In this document: piece by piece, positions 1 through 8,412 of the stretch
Position numbering within the stretch: position 1 is the stretch's first letter
How the letters are laid out: each line of letters opens with the position of its first letter
Origin: Sporobacter sp963675425
GTDB taxonomy: Bacteria; Bacillota; Clostridia; Oscillospirales; Oscillospiraceae
Assembly (NCBI GenBank): GCA_963675425.1
Contig: OY776214.1
Coordinates: 2,480,001 to 2,544,000, forward strand
Reading direction: 5' to 3'
DNA length: 64,000 nucleotides
Translations under genes and position numbers: made by a program
Notes under the pieces: generated by a model
What the model saw: only the letters and a program-made list of their open reading frames with translations
Databases searched by the model: none
Told to the model about the DNA's origin: nothing

Positions 1-1424
1 GCCATCTGGGCGCGGGTGGAAGTGCCGAGTGGGTCCAGCTTTCCGGCGCTGCCGGATACAACCCCGGCCTTAACAAGAGCGTCCATAGCCGTTTCGGCAT
101 AATCCGAAATCATGCCCGTATCGCTAAAATTCGATAGGGACGCGGTACTGCTCGTCTCCGGCAATTCCTCTAAAATCTCCAATGCACGATAAAGCAGTGT
201 AAACATATCCTGCCGCGTGATCTTGCTTTCGGGCGCGTACAGATTGTTGCCAACGCCGTTGGTTATCCCAAGCCGCTTCGCGGCGGCCAGATACCCGGTG
301 TAGTAGGTGTCCCCCGCGTCTGCAAAGTTGTCGGTTATTTCCTCGTCGGGATCAAGCCCGTACGCCCGCATGAGCATGACGATTAATTGGCCGCGAGTCA
401 GCGTGGCGTTGGGGCTAAACAGATTGTTTCCTGTACCGGTCGTTATTTCCCGCGCTGCACAGAACGTCACCGCGTCATAGCACCAATCGTCTTCAGATAC
501 ATCGGAAAACGATACTTCGTTGTAGCCGACAGCGTACATGGAGAAGTGACCGGTCGAAAATTTGGCGTTTATAGAGGTGCCGTCGTAATTGGAATCGGTC
601 ATAACAATCAGCTTGTCGTCATCTGTGATGTAATAAATCACGATTCTATTAACATCCTCATCGTCAGCCGGTTCATACGGAATGGTGACATAGGCAAGTC
701 CGCCGCCGAAGGTCGACAGATCTATATCGCCTGCTGTGAGGAAAAATTCATAGGCCGGGCGATCTCCAATAAGCGCCTGTGCTTCATCGGACAGTGAGGA
801 TGTGTCGGCGTTCACAATACTGAGCACGATACTGCCCGAACCGGCTGTATCTGAGATATATTCGGCAGCAGTTTGATCAAAGGTGATCTCAACATATTGC
901 GTCCCGATCTTTACAGAACCCCCAGTAACCTTGCTGAAATCGTTTCCGTCTATGATGATATCGTATCCGTCTTCCGTTTCCTCTATTTTACCCGGTATCG
1001 TTTCACCGTCCGGTGTCGTTATATCGACGTCCTCAGAGTCCTCTTCTTCATCTTTGTCGTCACTGTCATCATAATAATATGTTCTTTGCTTTACCGTGAA
1101 CTCTACGCTTGCCGCATCACTGCCGGAGCCTGCTGTAATAGTTATAGTTCCGGTATCTACATCCGGCACGATAAACTCCGTACCGAAAGTACCGTCACCA
1201 TCCGTTAGCACCGGCTCAATAAAAACAAGATTTCCGTCCGAATCAATAGCTTTTACGGTTACCCATTCATCTGTGTTATAGGTTCCGGATATGGTAATAC
1301 TGTCTCCTGGATTGCCGCTTTGCTTGCTTAACGTCAACATGACATCCGCCGCGAAAGCCGTAATCATTAATATTTGCACAAGCAATGCTCCGGTTAATAT
1401 GAAAGAGCTAATTTTTTTTGTCAT
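1..1424 (-). CDS. SLH-domain surface protein, C-terminus beyond window
   Basis: Read directly on the minus strand from ATG at 1424 (GAGGT ribosome site just upstream) and open to the window edge, about 474 codons. It has a hydrophobic signal peptide ending near AFAAD, an Ig-like N-terminal domain, an acidic linker (runs of D and E), a middle beta-rich domain, then SLH motifs: one starting FSDVSEDDW, one starting NFADAGDTYY, and a third starting NFSDTGMISDY that is cut off. SLH triplets bind pyruvylated cell-wall polymer, so it is probably S-layer-associated. It lies 18 bp after the beta-helix gene and probably shares its transcript. The function of the exposed part is unknown. Confidence 0.88.
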   Translation of the reverse strand, partial: MTKKISSFILTGALLVQILMITAFAADVMLTLSKQSGNPGDSITISGTYNTDEWVTVKAIDSDGNLVFIEPVLTDGDGTFGTEFIVPDVDTGTITITAGSGSDAASVEFTVKQRTYYYDDSDDKDEEEDSEDVDITTPDGETIPGKIEETEDGYDIIIDGNDFSKVTGGSVKIGTQYVEITFDQTAAEYISDTAGSGSIVLSIVNADTSSLSDEAQALIGDRPAYEFFLTAGDIDLSTFGGGLAYVTIPYEPADDEDVNRIVIYYITDDDKLIVMTDSNYDGTSINAKFSTGHFSMYAVGYNEVSFSDVSEDDWCYDAVTFCAAREITTGTGNNLFSPNATLTRGQLIVMLMRAYGLDPDEEITDNFADAGDTYYTGYLAAAKRLGITNGVGNNLYAPESKITRQDMFTLLYRALEILEELPETSSTASLSNFSDTGMISDYAETAMDALVKAGVVSGSAGKLDPLGTSTRAQM

Positions 1425-1442
1425 TATTGTACCTCAGCCCGC

Positions 1443-4400
1443 TTAAAGCACGGTTGAGGCCGAACCGGAACCATTCGACAGCGTATCCACAATAAATACT
1501 TCAATCACATCGCCCGCTTTGACGTTAAACGCCGCGCCGGACAAGCCGACCGTGTCATAATCGGCTTCGTTGAAGCTGAAGCCCACCTGTACGCCGCCCC
1601 GCGTATGGACGAACACACAGACCTCCGTCCCGGCGTTTCCCGTCACCGCTGAAATATCGACTCTGAAGTATGTAAAGCCGGATACGCCGTCATTGACGGT
1701 CAGCGTCGGGATGCCGTCGTCCGTGTAGCTGCCTGTATATGCCGCGTCCCCGTCTGAAACGATAAGGTACGCGCCGCCGCCGCAGCCTTTTTGGACAACA
1801 AGGGTATAGCTTTTATCGCCTGTGACCCCGTTTCCGTCCGTTGCTGTGATGGTCACGGTGTAAGTCCCTTCGTCAACCTCCGCCGGTGTGCCGGAGAGGA
1901 CACCCGTGGCGCTGTCGATAGACAGGTTATTTGAAGCGGGGAGCCCCGCGGCACTCCATGTAAATGCGTCGTCGCCGCCCTCTGCTGTCATCGTCACGCT
2001 GTAAAAACCATTGACGATACTCACAGGGAGAGACGCGTTGGTAATGGTGATTTCCGCCTGCCGCGTCACCGTGATGGTGTAGGCCTTCGTCGAAACGCCG
2101 TCCGCTCCCGTCACAAGCACGGTGACCGTGTTGCTGCCGACCGACAGACTCACAGGCGTCGCCGCGTCAGCTCCGTTGACGGTAACCGTCGCAGCATTAT
2201 CAAACGCCGTTGGCGATACCGTCAGGCTGTCGACGGCATTGGCGACCGACGCCGTGTACGCATACGTCGTGCGGTTAAAGCTCGGCGACACCGTCCCATC
2301 GGAGAGCGTCAGGCCGCTGAGCGTCGCGTCGCTGCTGCCCCGGTTAACGATAACAGTATAGCTTTTGGTCGTCGCGTCTTGCGCTATTACCATAAGGGTG
2401 AAAATGTTTTCCCCTACGGAAAGGTCGACGCTTTTGCTGACGCCCGACGTTAAAATCGCGCCCTCCAGCAGCATAATGGCCTTGCTGTCCGAGGGCGACG
2501 CCTCGATATCAACAGACGTTACGTCACTGCCAACGCTTGCCGTGAAGGATGAGCTGCCCACAGTCTGGGCGTCACTGCCGATGGACAGGCTGCCAAGCTC
2601 CGCGTTGCTGACCGTGCCGTTGACGGATATGATATAGGATTTCTGCGTGCCGTCCTGCGACGTGACTACCACGGGAATGAGGTTCGCACCGTTATTAAGG
2701 TTGACAGTTGTTTCCGTTCCGCTGGTTGCACTCACGCCGTTAATTGTAAGAGTTGCATCAGGGTCTTCTGTTTCTGCTGTAATGCCAATGCTGTTAATGC
2801 CTGTTGCATTCACCGTGTACACCACCGTGTCCGCGTCAAAAGTCAATGTACCCGTATCGACAGAAAGACTCTTCAGCTCAGCCGGCGCTTCTGTCGTAAA
2901 GCTATAGCTTGTGCTATTCATTGCTGCGCCGTATGTATCTTTAAAACCGGAAATATCGATTGGATATTCCGTATTGAAAAGCTCTACTGAATAACTAATC
3001 GTATAAACTCTGTTGGAGGACGACCATGTACCGTCTGCTAATGTTTCACCGCCCACTGTTACTGTTCCGTCTGCCGTTTCATCCATATCATTCGCAAAAG
3101 TAATTACTATATCTCCGTCAAGAGCAGCGCCGCATTCGCTTGGAGTAACATTGCTTATCATTGATGCATCATCAGCTTCCCAGATTGCATATAACGTTAT
3201 ATCCTCGGTCATTGTAATACTGTCCCCCGGCGTATAGCTTGTTCCATTACCGTTTGCTTCAGTGTTCCACTCTTTTAGGCTGTAACCTGGTTTAGATAAA
3301 CCGCTTTCGCTTAAAGTCGTCCCAGTTCCATCTTGTGGTACAACAACATTTTTACCGCCGGTGCCGCCGTTATCATTATATGTAATCGTATATACTGTTG
3401 CATATATTCCGGCGTCAGACCATCCGTTTGGCAGGCTGAAACCGTATAGCAGCCCTGATTTTGAAAAGTGTTTATGTGTATCCGTTACAGGAGCCAGGCA
3501 GGAGTCATTTTCTAAGAATACTAACGCGTCACCATATAGAGTGAATGTACCGCTGCTTGCCGAAACTCCAGGTCCGATATCTTTGCCGCTGGTTCCGCGC
3601 GCGGCATACACCGTACCGCCTGATATCGTGATGGTTCCGCCGAAGCCGTAATAGCCGCCGCCGATACCCGCGCCATAGTTTCCGCCAGTTGCGGTGACTG
3701 TACCGCTTTCTATCGTTATCGTACCGCCGTCGCCACTAGCTCCGCCGCCGATGCCCGCAGCACTATCTCCGCCTTTTGCGGTAACAGTGCCGCTTTCTAT
3801 CGTTATCGTACCGCCGATGCCGTAATAGCCGCCGCCGATGCCCGCGCCCAAATATCCGCCTGTTGCGGTGACATCACCGCTTTCTATCGTTATCGTGCCG
3901 CCGTCGCCATCATCTCCGCCGCCGATACCCGCGCCCTCATATCCGCCTGTTGCGGTGACTGTGCCGCCGCTTATCGTGATGGTTCCGCCGTCGTGATAAA
4001 TTCCGCCGCCGATGCCTGCGCCATAGTTTCCGCCTTTTGCGGTGACTGTGCCGCCGCTTATCGTTGTCGTACCGCCGTCGCGCTGAGCTCCGCCGCCGAT
4101 GCCTGCGCCATCCTCTCCGCCTGTTGCGGTAACGGTGCCGCTTTCTATCGTTATCGTACCGCCGTAAGCTAAATGTCCGCCGCCTATGCCTGCGCCCAAA
4201 TATCCGCCTGTTGCGGTGACATCGCCGCTTTCTATCGTTATCGTACCGCCGTCGCCCTCATCTCCGCCGCCTATGCCCGCAGCACTATCTCCGCCTGTTG
4301 CGGTGACCGTGCCGCCGCTGATGTTTATCGTACCGCCGTCCTCGTACGGACCGCCGCCGATGCCCGCGCTGTTTTCTCCGCCGGTTGCGGTGACTGTACC

Positions 4401-5039
4401 GCTTTCTATCGTTATCGTGCCACCACCGCCCCTATCTCCGCCGCCGATGCCCGCGCCAAAGCGGCCTGTTGCGGTAACTGTGCCGCCTTTTATCGTTATC
4501 GTGCCCCCGTCGTCGCCGTTTCCGCCGCCGATACCCGCTGCCCATTCTCCGCCTGTTGCGTTTACACTTCCCGCGCCTTTTATCTCAAGCGCAGTACCTG
4601 ATTCAACGCGAACGCCCGGCTCATTTCTACCGCTGCTCAGTGCGTTTTCGCCGCTGAGTATAAGCGTGTTTCCGCTTCCCGTGAAGCTCAGCGCGCATGC
4701 GTTGCTTGTTCCGCTGACGTCAATAGTTACATCCTCTAGCGTCAGCGTGACACCGGCCTCGCATGTGATTTGTATTGGAACATCTGTAGTGCCGGTTAGC
4801 GTTACCGATGCACCTTCAAGTATATTCAATGTGTCGCCCTCTGATAATGGAAACAAAGTGGGAAAAAACACCCCGCTCGACGGGTAGATAGTGCTATTTG
4901 CAAGATCAACAGTGAATCCATCACCAATATCATGTGTAGATGCCGCCAGTGCCGTCTGCGGCAATAGTCCGATGATAAAAAACAGGATAATTGCGACAGA
5001 TAAGAATTTTTGTAGTTTTTTTCCGGTTGACTTTTGCAT
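1443..5039 (-). CDS. Large exported beta-helix/Ig-like repeat surface protein
   Basis: 1198 aa with a signal peptide (hydrophobic core about 13-30, cleavage near ALAAS). Residues about 149-497 hold about eleven 29-residue glycine-rich repeats (core GGTITIESGTVTATGG, then GAGIGGG), as expected for a right-handed beta-helix. After that come an InlB/Listeria-Bacteroides-type repeat (about 550-625, WNTEANGNG..Y.PGDSITM...LYAIW), an SbsA-like Ig domain (about 627-718), three cadherin-like beta-sandwich domains (each ending K.Y.I.V) and a putative-Ig domain near 1000. The ending is a unique beta-rich domain with no SLH or LPXTG. Anchoring may therefore depend on the SLH protein encoded 18 bp downstream. 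It is probably an adhesin or surface-layer component; the ligand is unknown. Confidence 0.85.
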   Translation of the reverse strand: MQKSTGKKLQKFLSVAIILFFIIGLLPQTALAASTHDIGDGFTVDLANSTIYPSSGVFFPTLFPLSEGDTLNILEGASVTLTGTTDVPIQITCEAGVTLTLEDVTIDVSGTSNACALSFTGSGNTLILSGENALSSGRNEPGVRVESGTALEIKGAGSVNATGGEWAAGIGGGNGDDGGTITIKGGTVTATGRFGAGIGGGDRGGGGTITIESGTVTATGGENSAGIGGGPYEDGGTINISGGTVTATGGDSAAGIGGGDEGDGGTITIESGDVTATGGYLGAGIGGGHLAYGGTITIESGTVTATGGEDGAGIGGGAQRDGGTTTISGGTVTAKGGNYGAGIGGGIYHDGGTITISGGTVTATGGYEGAGIGGGDDGDGGTITIESGDVTATGGYLGAGIGGGYYGIGGTITIESGTVTAKGGDSAAGIGGGASGDGGTITIESGTVTATGGNYGAGIGGGYYGFGGTITISGGTVYAARGTSGKDIGPGVSASSGTFTLYGDALVFLENDSCLAPVTDTHKHFSKSGLLYGFSLPNGWSDAGIYATVYTITYNDNGGTGGKNVVVPQDGTGTTLSESGLSKPGYSLKEWNTEANGNGTSYTPGDSITMTEDITLYAIWEADDASMISNVTPSECGAALDGDIVITFANDMDETADGTVTVGGETLADGTWSSSNRVYTISYSVELFNTEYPIDISGFKDTYGAAMNSTSYSFTTEAPAELKSLSVDTGTLTFDADTVVYTVNATGINSIGITAETEDPDATLTINGVSATSGTETTVNLNNGANLIPVVVTSQDGTQKSYIISVNGTVSNAELGSLSIGSDAQTVGSSSFTASVGSDVTSVDIEASPSDSKAIMLLEGAILTSGVSKSVDLSVGENIFTLMVIAQDATTKSYTVIVNRGSSDATLSGLTLSDGTVSPSFNRTTYAYTASVANAVDSLTVSPTAFDNAATVTVNGADAATPVSLSVGSNTVTVLVTGADGVSTKAYTITVTRQAEITITNASLPVSIVNGFYSVTMTAEGGDDAFTWSAAGLPASNNLSIDSATGVLSGTPAEVDEGTYTVTITATDGNGVTGDKSYTLVVQKGCGGGAYLIVSDGDAAYTGSYTDDGIPTLTVNDGVSGFTYFRVDISAVTGNAGTEVCVFVHTRGGVQVGFSFNEADYDTVGLSGAAFNVKAGDVIEVFIVDTLSNGSGSASTVL
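3549..4595 (-). repeat. 87-bp tandem coding repeats (about 11 units)
   Basis: Direct reading of the beta-helix gene shows about eleven in-frame units of 29 codons, each with the core GGTITI(E/S)(S/G)G(T/D)VTATGG followed by .GAGIGGG and a variable four-residue turn. Units differ mainly in the turn residues (GGENS, GGYLG, GGNYG and similar), which points to expansion by unequal recombination with diversification in the loops. Confidence 0.9.
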
Positions 5040-5174
5040 ATTTTAAACACTCCTAAAACAGTTATATTTTTCAATCATTAATTCTAATGGATTTTACGCA
5101 TGAAAAGAATGCCGATTGCATCATCGACACGGGAAATGACACAATCGGCATATTTTATGAGGTTATTTTGTTTT

Positions 5175-5732
5175 TTATTTTGCTAAAATTGCAATGTTGA
5201 CTCTGAACACCCCGTCGTCAGCTTCGATTTTCATCAGTCCGTTGTGGCGGCTGACGAGGTAAGTGATGTTATTCAGGCCAAAGCCGTGATCCTCCAAGTC
5301 AGGCTTTGTCGAGCGGAAAGCGCCGTCTTTTAAGACAGGGGCACGGTTGGTTGGATTTTCAATCTGCAGAACCAGATAATCGGGCTTGTATGTCAGCTGC
5401 AGGCGGATATACCGTTTATCCGCGTCTACGTTTTTGCAGGCCTCAATGGCATTGTCAATAAGATTGCCCAAAATCACGGTCAGGTCAAATTCGTTGAGCG
5501 GCAGCCCTTCGGGAACGTGGATGTCGAGCCGGAGTTCGATCCCGTCCTCCCGGGCTCCGGACAATTTATAATTGAGCATGGCGCGAATCATGGAATATGG
5601 GAGGTCTGCTATGATGCGGTATTCCTCTGCGGTTTTAATGAGCTGTGATGCGTAGCTTGTCGCATTTTCCGTTTCCCCGTTTTCCAAAAGGTTTCCGCTT
5701 TCCTTTTCCATAAACAAATTCAATGCCTGCAC
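5175..5732 (-). pseudogene. GHKL (AgrC-like) sensor kinase, 3' fragment
   Basis: The C-terminal ATPase half of a GHKL histidine kinase of the peptide quorum-sensing type. The N box is visible as NLIDNAIEACKN, followed by the G box HGFGLNNI. The membrane sensor and phospho-acceptor histidine are missing. The first about 13 codons (to about 5692) are out-of-frame transposase DNA: the same bases read FVYGKGKRK in the transposase frame. True kinase sequence starts near LLENGETENATSY. It is therefore a truncated gene fused at its 5' end to an IS remnant. It cannot sense a signal and is probably non-functional unless translated as a soluble ATPase. Confidence 0.8.
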
Positions 5733-6354
5733 ACTTTTTGGTTACATCCTCAACGAGAGCACGGAGTTTACCCACTGTGACGTTTCCCTCTATTCCTCTG
5801 GATTGAAATGCTACTCGTACCTGCTCCCGAAGACGGGCCAGATTTTTCTCCACGCTGCCGCGCCATACAAACGTATACCTGTTGGCACAGCTTTCCATCT
5901 TCGTCCCGTCGATGAAAACACCCTCGTGGTTCGTTTCGCCCATCTCATCCAGAACCCGGGTATACTGATAAAACAAGTCCTCTACCACAGCTTTCAGCCG
6001 GCCTGTTCTGAACCGCGCCAACGTGTTGTGGTCCGGTACAGGCTCCCCCTCCAGCAGCCACATGAAGTCGATATTCTTCTGACATGCTGCTTCCAGCTTC
6101 CGGCTTGAATAAATCACATTCATGTAGCCGTAGACCAATACCTTGAAAATGATCCGGGGTTCGGTAGCTGATTTCCTCCCTCAGGGAGAATACGCGCCAT
6201 ACAGCTTGCTGTAATCCAACTCCTCCAGTTGTGCGCTTGCCAGCCTTACCGGGTCATTTGCCGGTATTAATATTTCTGTGTCCATCGGGAGCATCAGCTG
6301 TTGATGTTCCCACACTTTTGCCGTAAAATTAAACTGCTGTATTTTGTTTGTCAC
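5690..6354 (-). pseudogene. IS1182-type transposase, 5' fragment with internal stop
   Basis: From GTG at 6354 the frame reads MTNKIQQFNF..., then LEELDYSKLYGAYSP, an in-frame TGA near 6180, then GRKSATEPRIIFKVLVYGYMN and on through FVYGKGKRK, where it runs into kinase sequence at about 5692. Segments such as LPMDTEILIPANDPVRL and FIDGTKMESCANRYTFVW match the intact transposase at 37221-38792 in layout (IIPADDSVRL, FVDGTKIEANANKYSFVW). The C-terminal catalytic half is deleted, so it is doubly broken. Confidence 0.85.
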
Positions 6355-6370
6355 AATTCAATTTTACGGC

Positions 6371-6442
6371 AAAAAAGCGTGGAGGAAAACCCTTTCGGGT
6401 CATCCTTCACGCTTTTTGTTGCTGTCTTTTTGAGACAGCCCC
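6371..6442. repeat. Terminal hairpins of the decayed IS1182-type element
   Basis: 6371-6417 is a long stem-loop (AAAAAGCGTGGAGGA against TCCTTCACGCTTTTT). 6421-6442 is a second palindrome ending GAGACAGCCCC, whose complement begins GGGGCTGTCTC. That start resembles the GGGGCTGTAGC end of the intact IS at 37060, so 6442 is taken as the outer end of the old insertion. The other end was lost in the deletion that joined it to the kinase fragment. Confidence 0.65.
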
Positions 6443-6617
6443 ATCTCCGTATTCAGTTTACCTTGACTCTCGGTATACAAGTTGTCTTTATGACTACTCA
6501 TATTTATGTTAAAGTTTTTCGCTATAATTTTACATATTACTAAAATAAGTGTCGCATTTTTGGGGCAAAACTGTTTTTAATATTAGAAGGTTTTATTTGG
6601 AAAGATTAAGTAAAAAT

Positions 6618-6710
6618 AATCGATAATGGCAAAACTGCCAAAAGGCAGTGACGCAAAGCCGTAGGGTCTAAGGTGCAAATGCATTATGACAGCCTGGTTG
6701 CCGAAAGGAG
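6618..6710 (+). ncRNA. Cyclic-di-GMP-I (GEMM) riboswitch aptamer
   Basis: The segment carries the hallmarks of the class I c-di-GMP aptamer in order: GGCAAAAC, a hairpin with the loop CAAAAG, the tetraloop-receptor-side string GACGCAAAGCC, then GGGTCTAAGGT, a second hairpin, and closing GGTTGCCGAAA pairing with the first GGC. It is followed 13 nt later by a U-tract hairpin (6723-6748), a normal expression platform. No gene starts within the next 390 bases on this strand, so its target is unclear; the present context looks disturbed by mobile DNA. Confidence 0.92.
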
Positions 6711-6722
6711 ATGCGTATTAAA

Positions 6723-6748
6723 CCTGCCATTTTGCGGCAGGCTTTTTT
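6723..6748 (+). terminator. Intrinsic terminator of the riboswitch
   Basis: CCTGCC/GGCAGG stem with a short loop followed by six T. It sits directly after the c-di-GMP aptamer, as expected for transcriptional control. What lies beyond, to 7142, is non-coding apart from more hairpins: an 11-bp GC stem at about 6831-6857 and AGCATCT/AGATGCT at 6986-7006. Confidence 0.8.
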
Positions 6749-7018
6749 CTATTTATCAGCTTAAATTAAAGAAATATACCCACCAAATAAAAAAACGTTT
6801 GTTTGGCGGGAGTTCCTTTATGCCTGAATTAGCCCTCCAGACTTACGTTTGGAGGGTTTCATATTGAGTATTTTATATTCTGTAGAGCCGCTACCAAGTA
6901 GCGGCCGAGCGTGATGAAGCGGACTTCAATGTTTGTAAAAATGTTATTTACTCAATTAATAATTCCGGCCTGAAATATACATACAAGCATCTAATAATGA
7001 GATGCTTAAATCTTCATG

Positions 7019-7051
7019 CCCAATCGGACTGTGTCCGTTTGGGTTTTTTTT
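7019..7051 (+). terminator. Intrinsic terminator before the sigma-like gene
   Basis: CCCAAtCGGAC pairs with GTCCGtTTGGG and is followed by eight T on the plus strand. It lies about 90 bp upstream of the sigma-like gene and would stop transcription arriving from the riboswitch side. It could be an attenuator for the mobile-element module. Confidence 0.7.
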
Positions 7052-7142
7052 ATTTTAATCTCCGATTCTCAATTGGTTGCCGATCACCGCCTCCTTCAAT
7101 TCGATTTGTCATCACAAAAAAAACGAATTGGAGGAAACTCAT

Positions 7143-7568
7143 ATGGCCAAGATCAATTTGCGGGATTACTACCCGTTTTATCAATATGACTGTGTTATCG
7201 AAGTTCCTGACGATGTTGCTGATGCATTGCATGAATTGGACCGGTTTGAGGCCAACTATCGGCGTAGATTATACCGAAACAAAGCGTTTTATTCCCTGGA
7301 CTGCAATGACGGCATTGAGCATGACATTCTTTTTATTTCACGCTCGCCATCTGAGATTTATGAGCGCAAAGTTACATACGGACAACTTCATGCTGCCATA
7401 GCATCTCTGCCGGACAAGCAGGCCAAGCGTATCTATGCCCATTATATTTTAGGCATGAGTAAGGCATCAATAGCCAAATCTGAAGGAATTAGCGATAAGG
7501 CAGTCCGAATTTCTATTGAAAAGGGATTGAAGCATTTAGAAAGAATCTTAAAAAATATTTTGGACTAG
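7143..7568 (+). CDS. Sigma-70 region-4-like regulator of Tn916-type element
   Basis: 141 aa from ATG at 7143, with the ribosome site TTGGAGGAAA just upstream. The N-terminal half (MAKINLRDYYPFYQYDCVIEV) is typical of small sigma-like proteins of conjugative transposons. The C-terminal 60 residues form a sigma region 4 helix-turn-helix (LPDKQAKRIYAHYILGMSKASIAKSEGISDKAV), where the adjacent -35 recognition helix is expected. In Tn916-like elements a gene of this kind (orf7) sits shortly before xis and int, as here. It probably controls excision genes, but no conjugation genes remain in the window. Confidence 0.8.
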   Translation: MAKINLRDYYPFYQYDCVIEVPDDVADALHELDRFEANYRRRLYRNKAFYSLDCNDGIEHDILFISRSPSEIYERKVTYGQLHAAIASLPDKQAKRIYAHYILGMSKASIAKSEGISDKAVRISIEKGLKHLERILKNILD

Positions 7569-8176
7569 GGGGTCCGGTTTTGGCCCAAAAATGTCACGGT
7601 TATTGAGAGGGCTATTCAAAACTCTTTTTGCAACTTGAAAACTGAATATACAATATTGTAGGCACAAAACCCGCGTGACCGTAAGGTCAGCGAAATAAGG
7701 CGCGTCGCCAAGACGATGACTTTGAGGGGGGGATCGATAAAAGCCATCTGAGCGATCAACGTATGCCTTAAACTCGATTTGGCAGATCGGGCGCGATGAA
7801 ATCGCGGGGGATAATGAAACTTTCTCACGACCTCCTAAAGACTTGGGGGGAACCCTGAGATATTCGCCAGTCTTACAAACGGCGGTATCACGGAGTTATG
7901 ACAGCCTCGCCAGAGGCGGCCTGCAATATTCCCATGTCGTTGGGGGCGCGTGGCAAATACGACGATAAAGTGATAATCAGTATGCTAAATGATATAGGAC
8001 AGCCGCGCCATAATCTTACAAAAGTCTCATCGATAACGTATGGACATTGGTAGAATGAGCGCGGCTGTTTTCTTTATAACAACATTGCATCAGATAGCAC
8101 AATACAATACAATTAATTTGTAGGAATCAAACAGACGTGAGTGCTATCGGTGATTCTGCTTTGAAAGGAGGTCCCA
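7569..8176 (+). other. Non-coding stretch between sigma-like gene and excisionase
   Basis: No convincing gene on either strand. The sequence is G-rich in places (runs of seven, six and five G at about 7724-7838 and 7948) and holds several potential stems (GCGTGACC..GGTCAGCG at about 7673, CTCGCCAGAGGCGGC at 7908). It ends with an 11-12 bp stem ACAGCCGCGC/GCGCGGCTGT with a long loop and T-rich tail at 8003-8077, probably a terminator. A structured RNA is possible but no known family was recognised. Confidence 0.45.
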
Positions 8177-8389
8177 ATGAACACTTCAGCAACAGATAAC
8201 ACTCAAACAGCCTCTGTGCTCACTCAGCGAACTTATAGGGTTGATGAGATAGCCAGTCTTTTAGGAATTGGCCGCACCTCAGCATATAACCTTGTAAAAC
8301 AGGGGCTATTCAAGACAGTACGAATTGGTACATCCATACGAGTGTCAAAGAAGTCCTTTGACGAATGGTTGGACAGTCAAACCTGTTAA
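8177..8389 (+). CDS. Excisionase-family HTH DNA-binding protein
   Basis: 70 aa with a strong AAAGGAGG ribosome site. It matches the excisionase/MerR-type winged helix-turn-helix pattern: YRVDEIASLLGIGRTSAYNLVKQG, then a wing (FKTVRIGTSIRVSKKSFDEWL). It lies 23 bp before the integrase and is probably co-transcribed. It is the likely recombination directionality factor: it would bend attachment-site DNA and favour excision. Tn916 Xis is of similar size and position. Confidence 0.85.
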   Translation: MNTSATDNTQTASVLTQRTYRVDEIASLLGIGRTSAYNLVKQGLFKTVRIGTSIRVSKKSFDEWLDSQTC

Positions 8390-8412
8390 ATCATTATTAA
8401 AGGAGAATAAGT

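Noticed and set aside
3549..4595. Possible CRISPR array from regular repeats
   Set aside because: The repeats are contiguous 87-bp in-frame coding units with no unique spacers.
4173..4887. Long plus-strand frames (Ala/Pro-rich) opposite the beta-helix repeats
   Set aside because: They are antisense shadows of the 87-bp coding repeats on the minus strand, with repetitive low-complexity translation.
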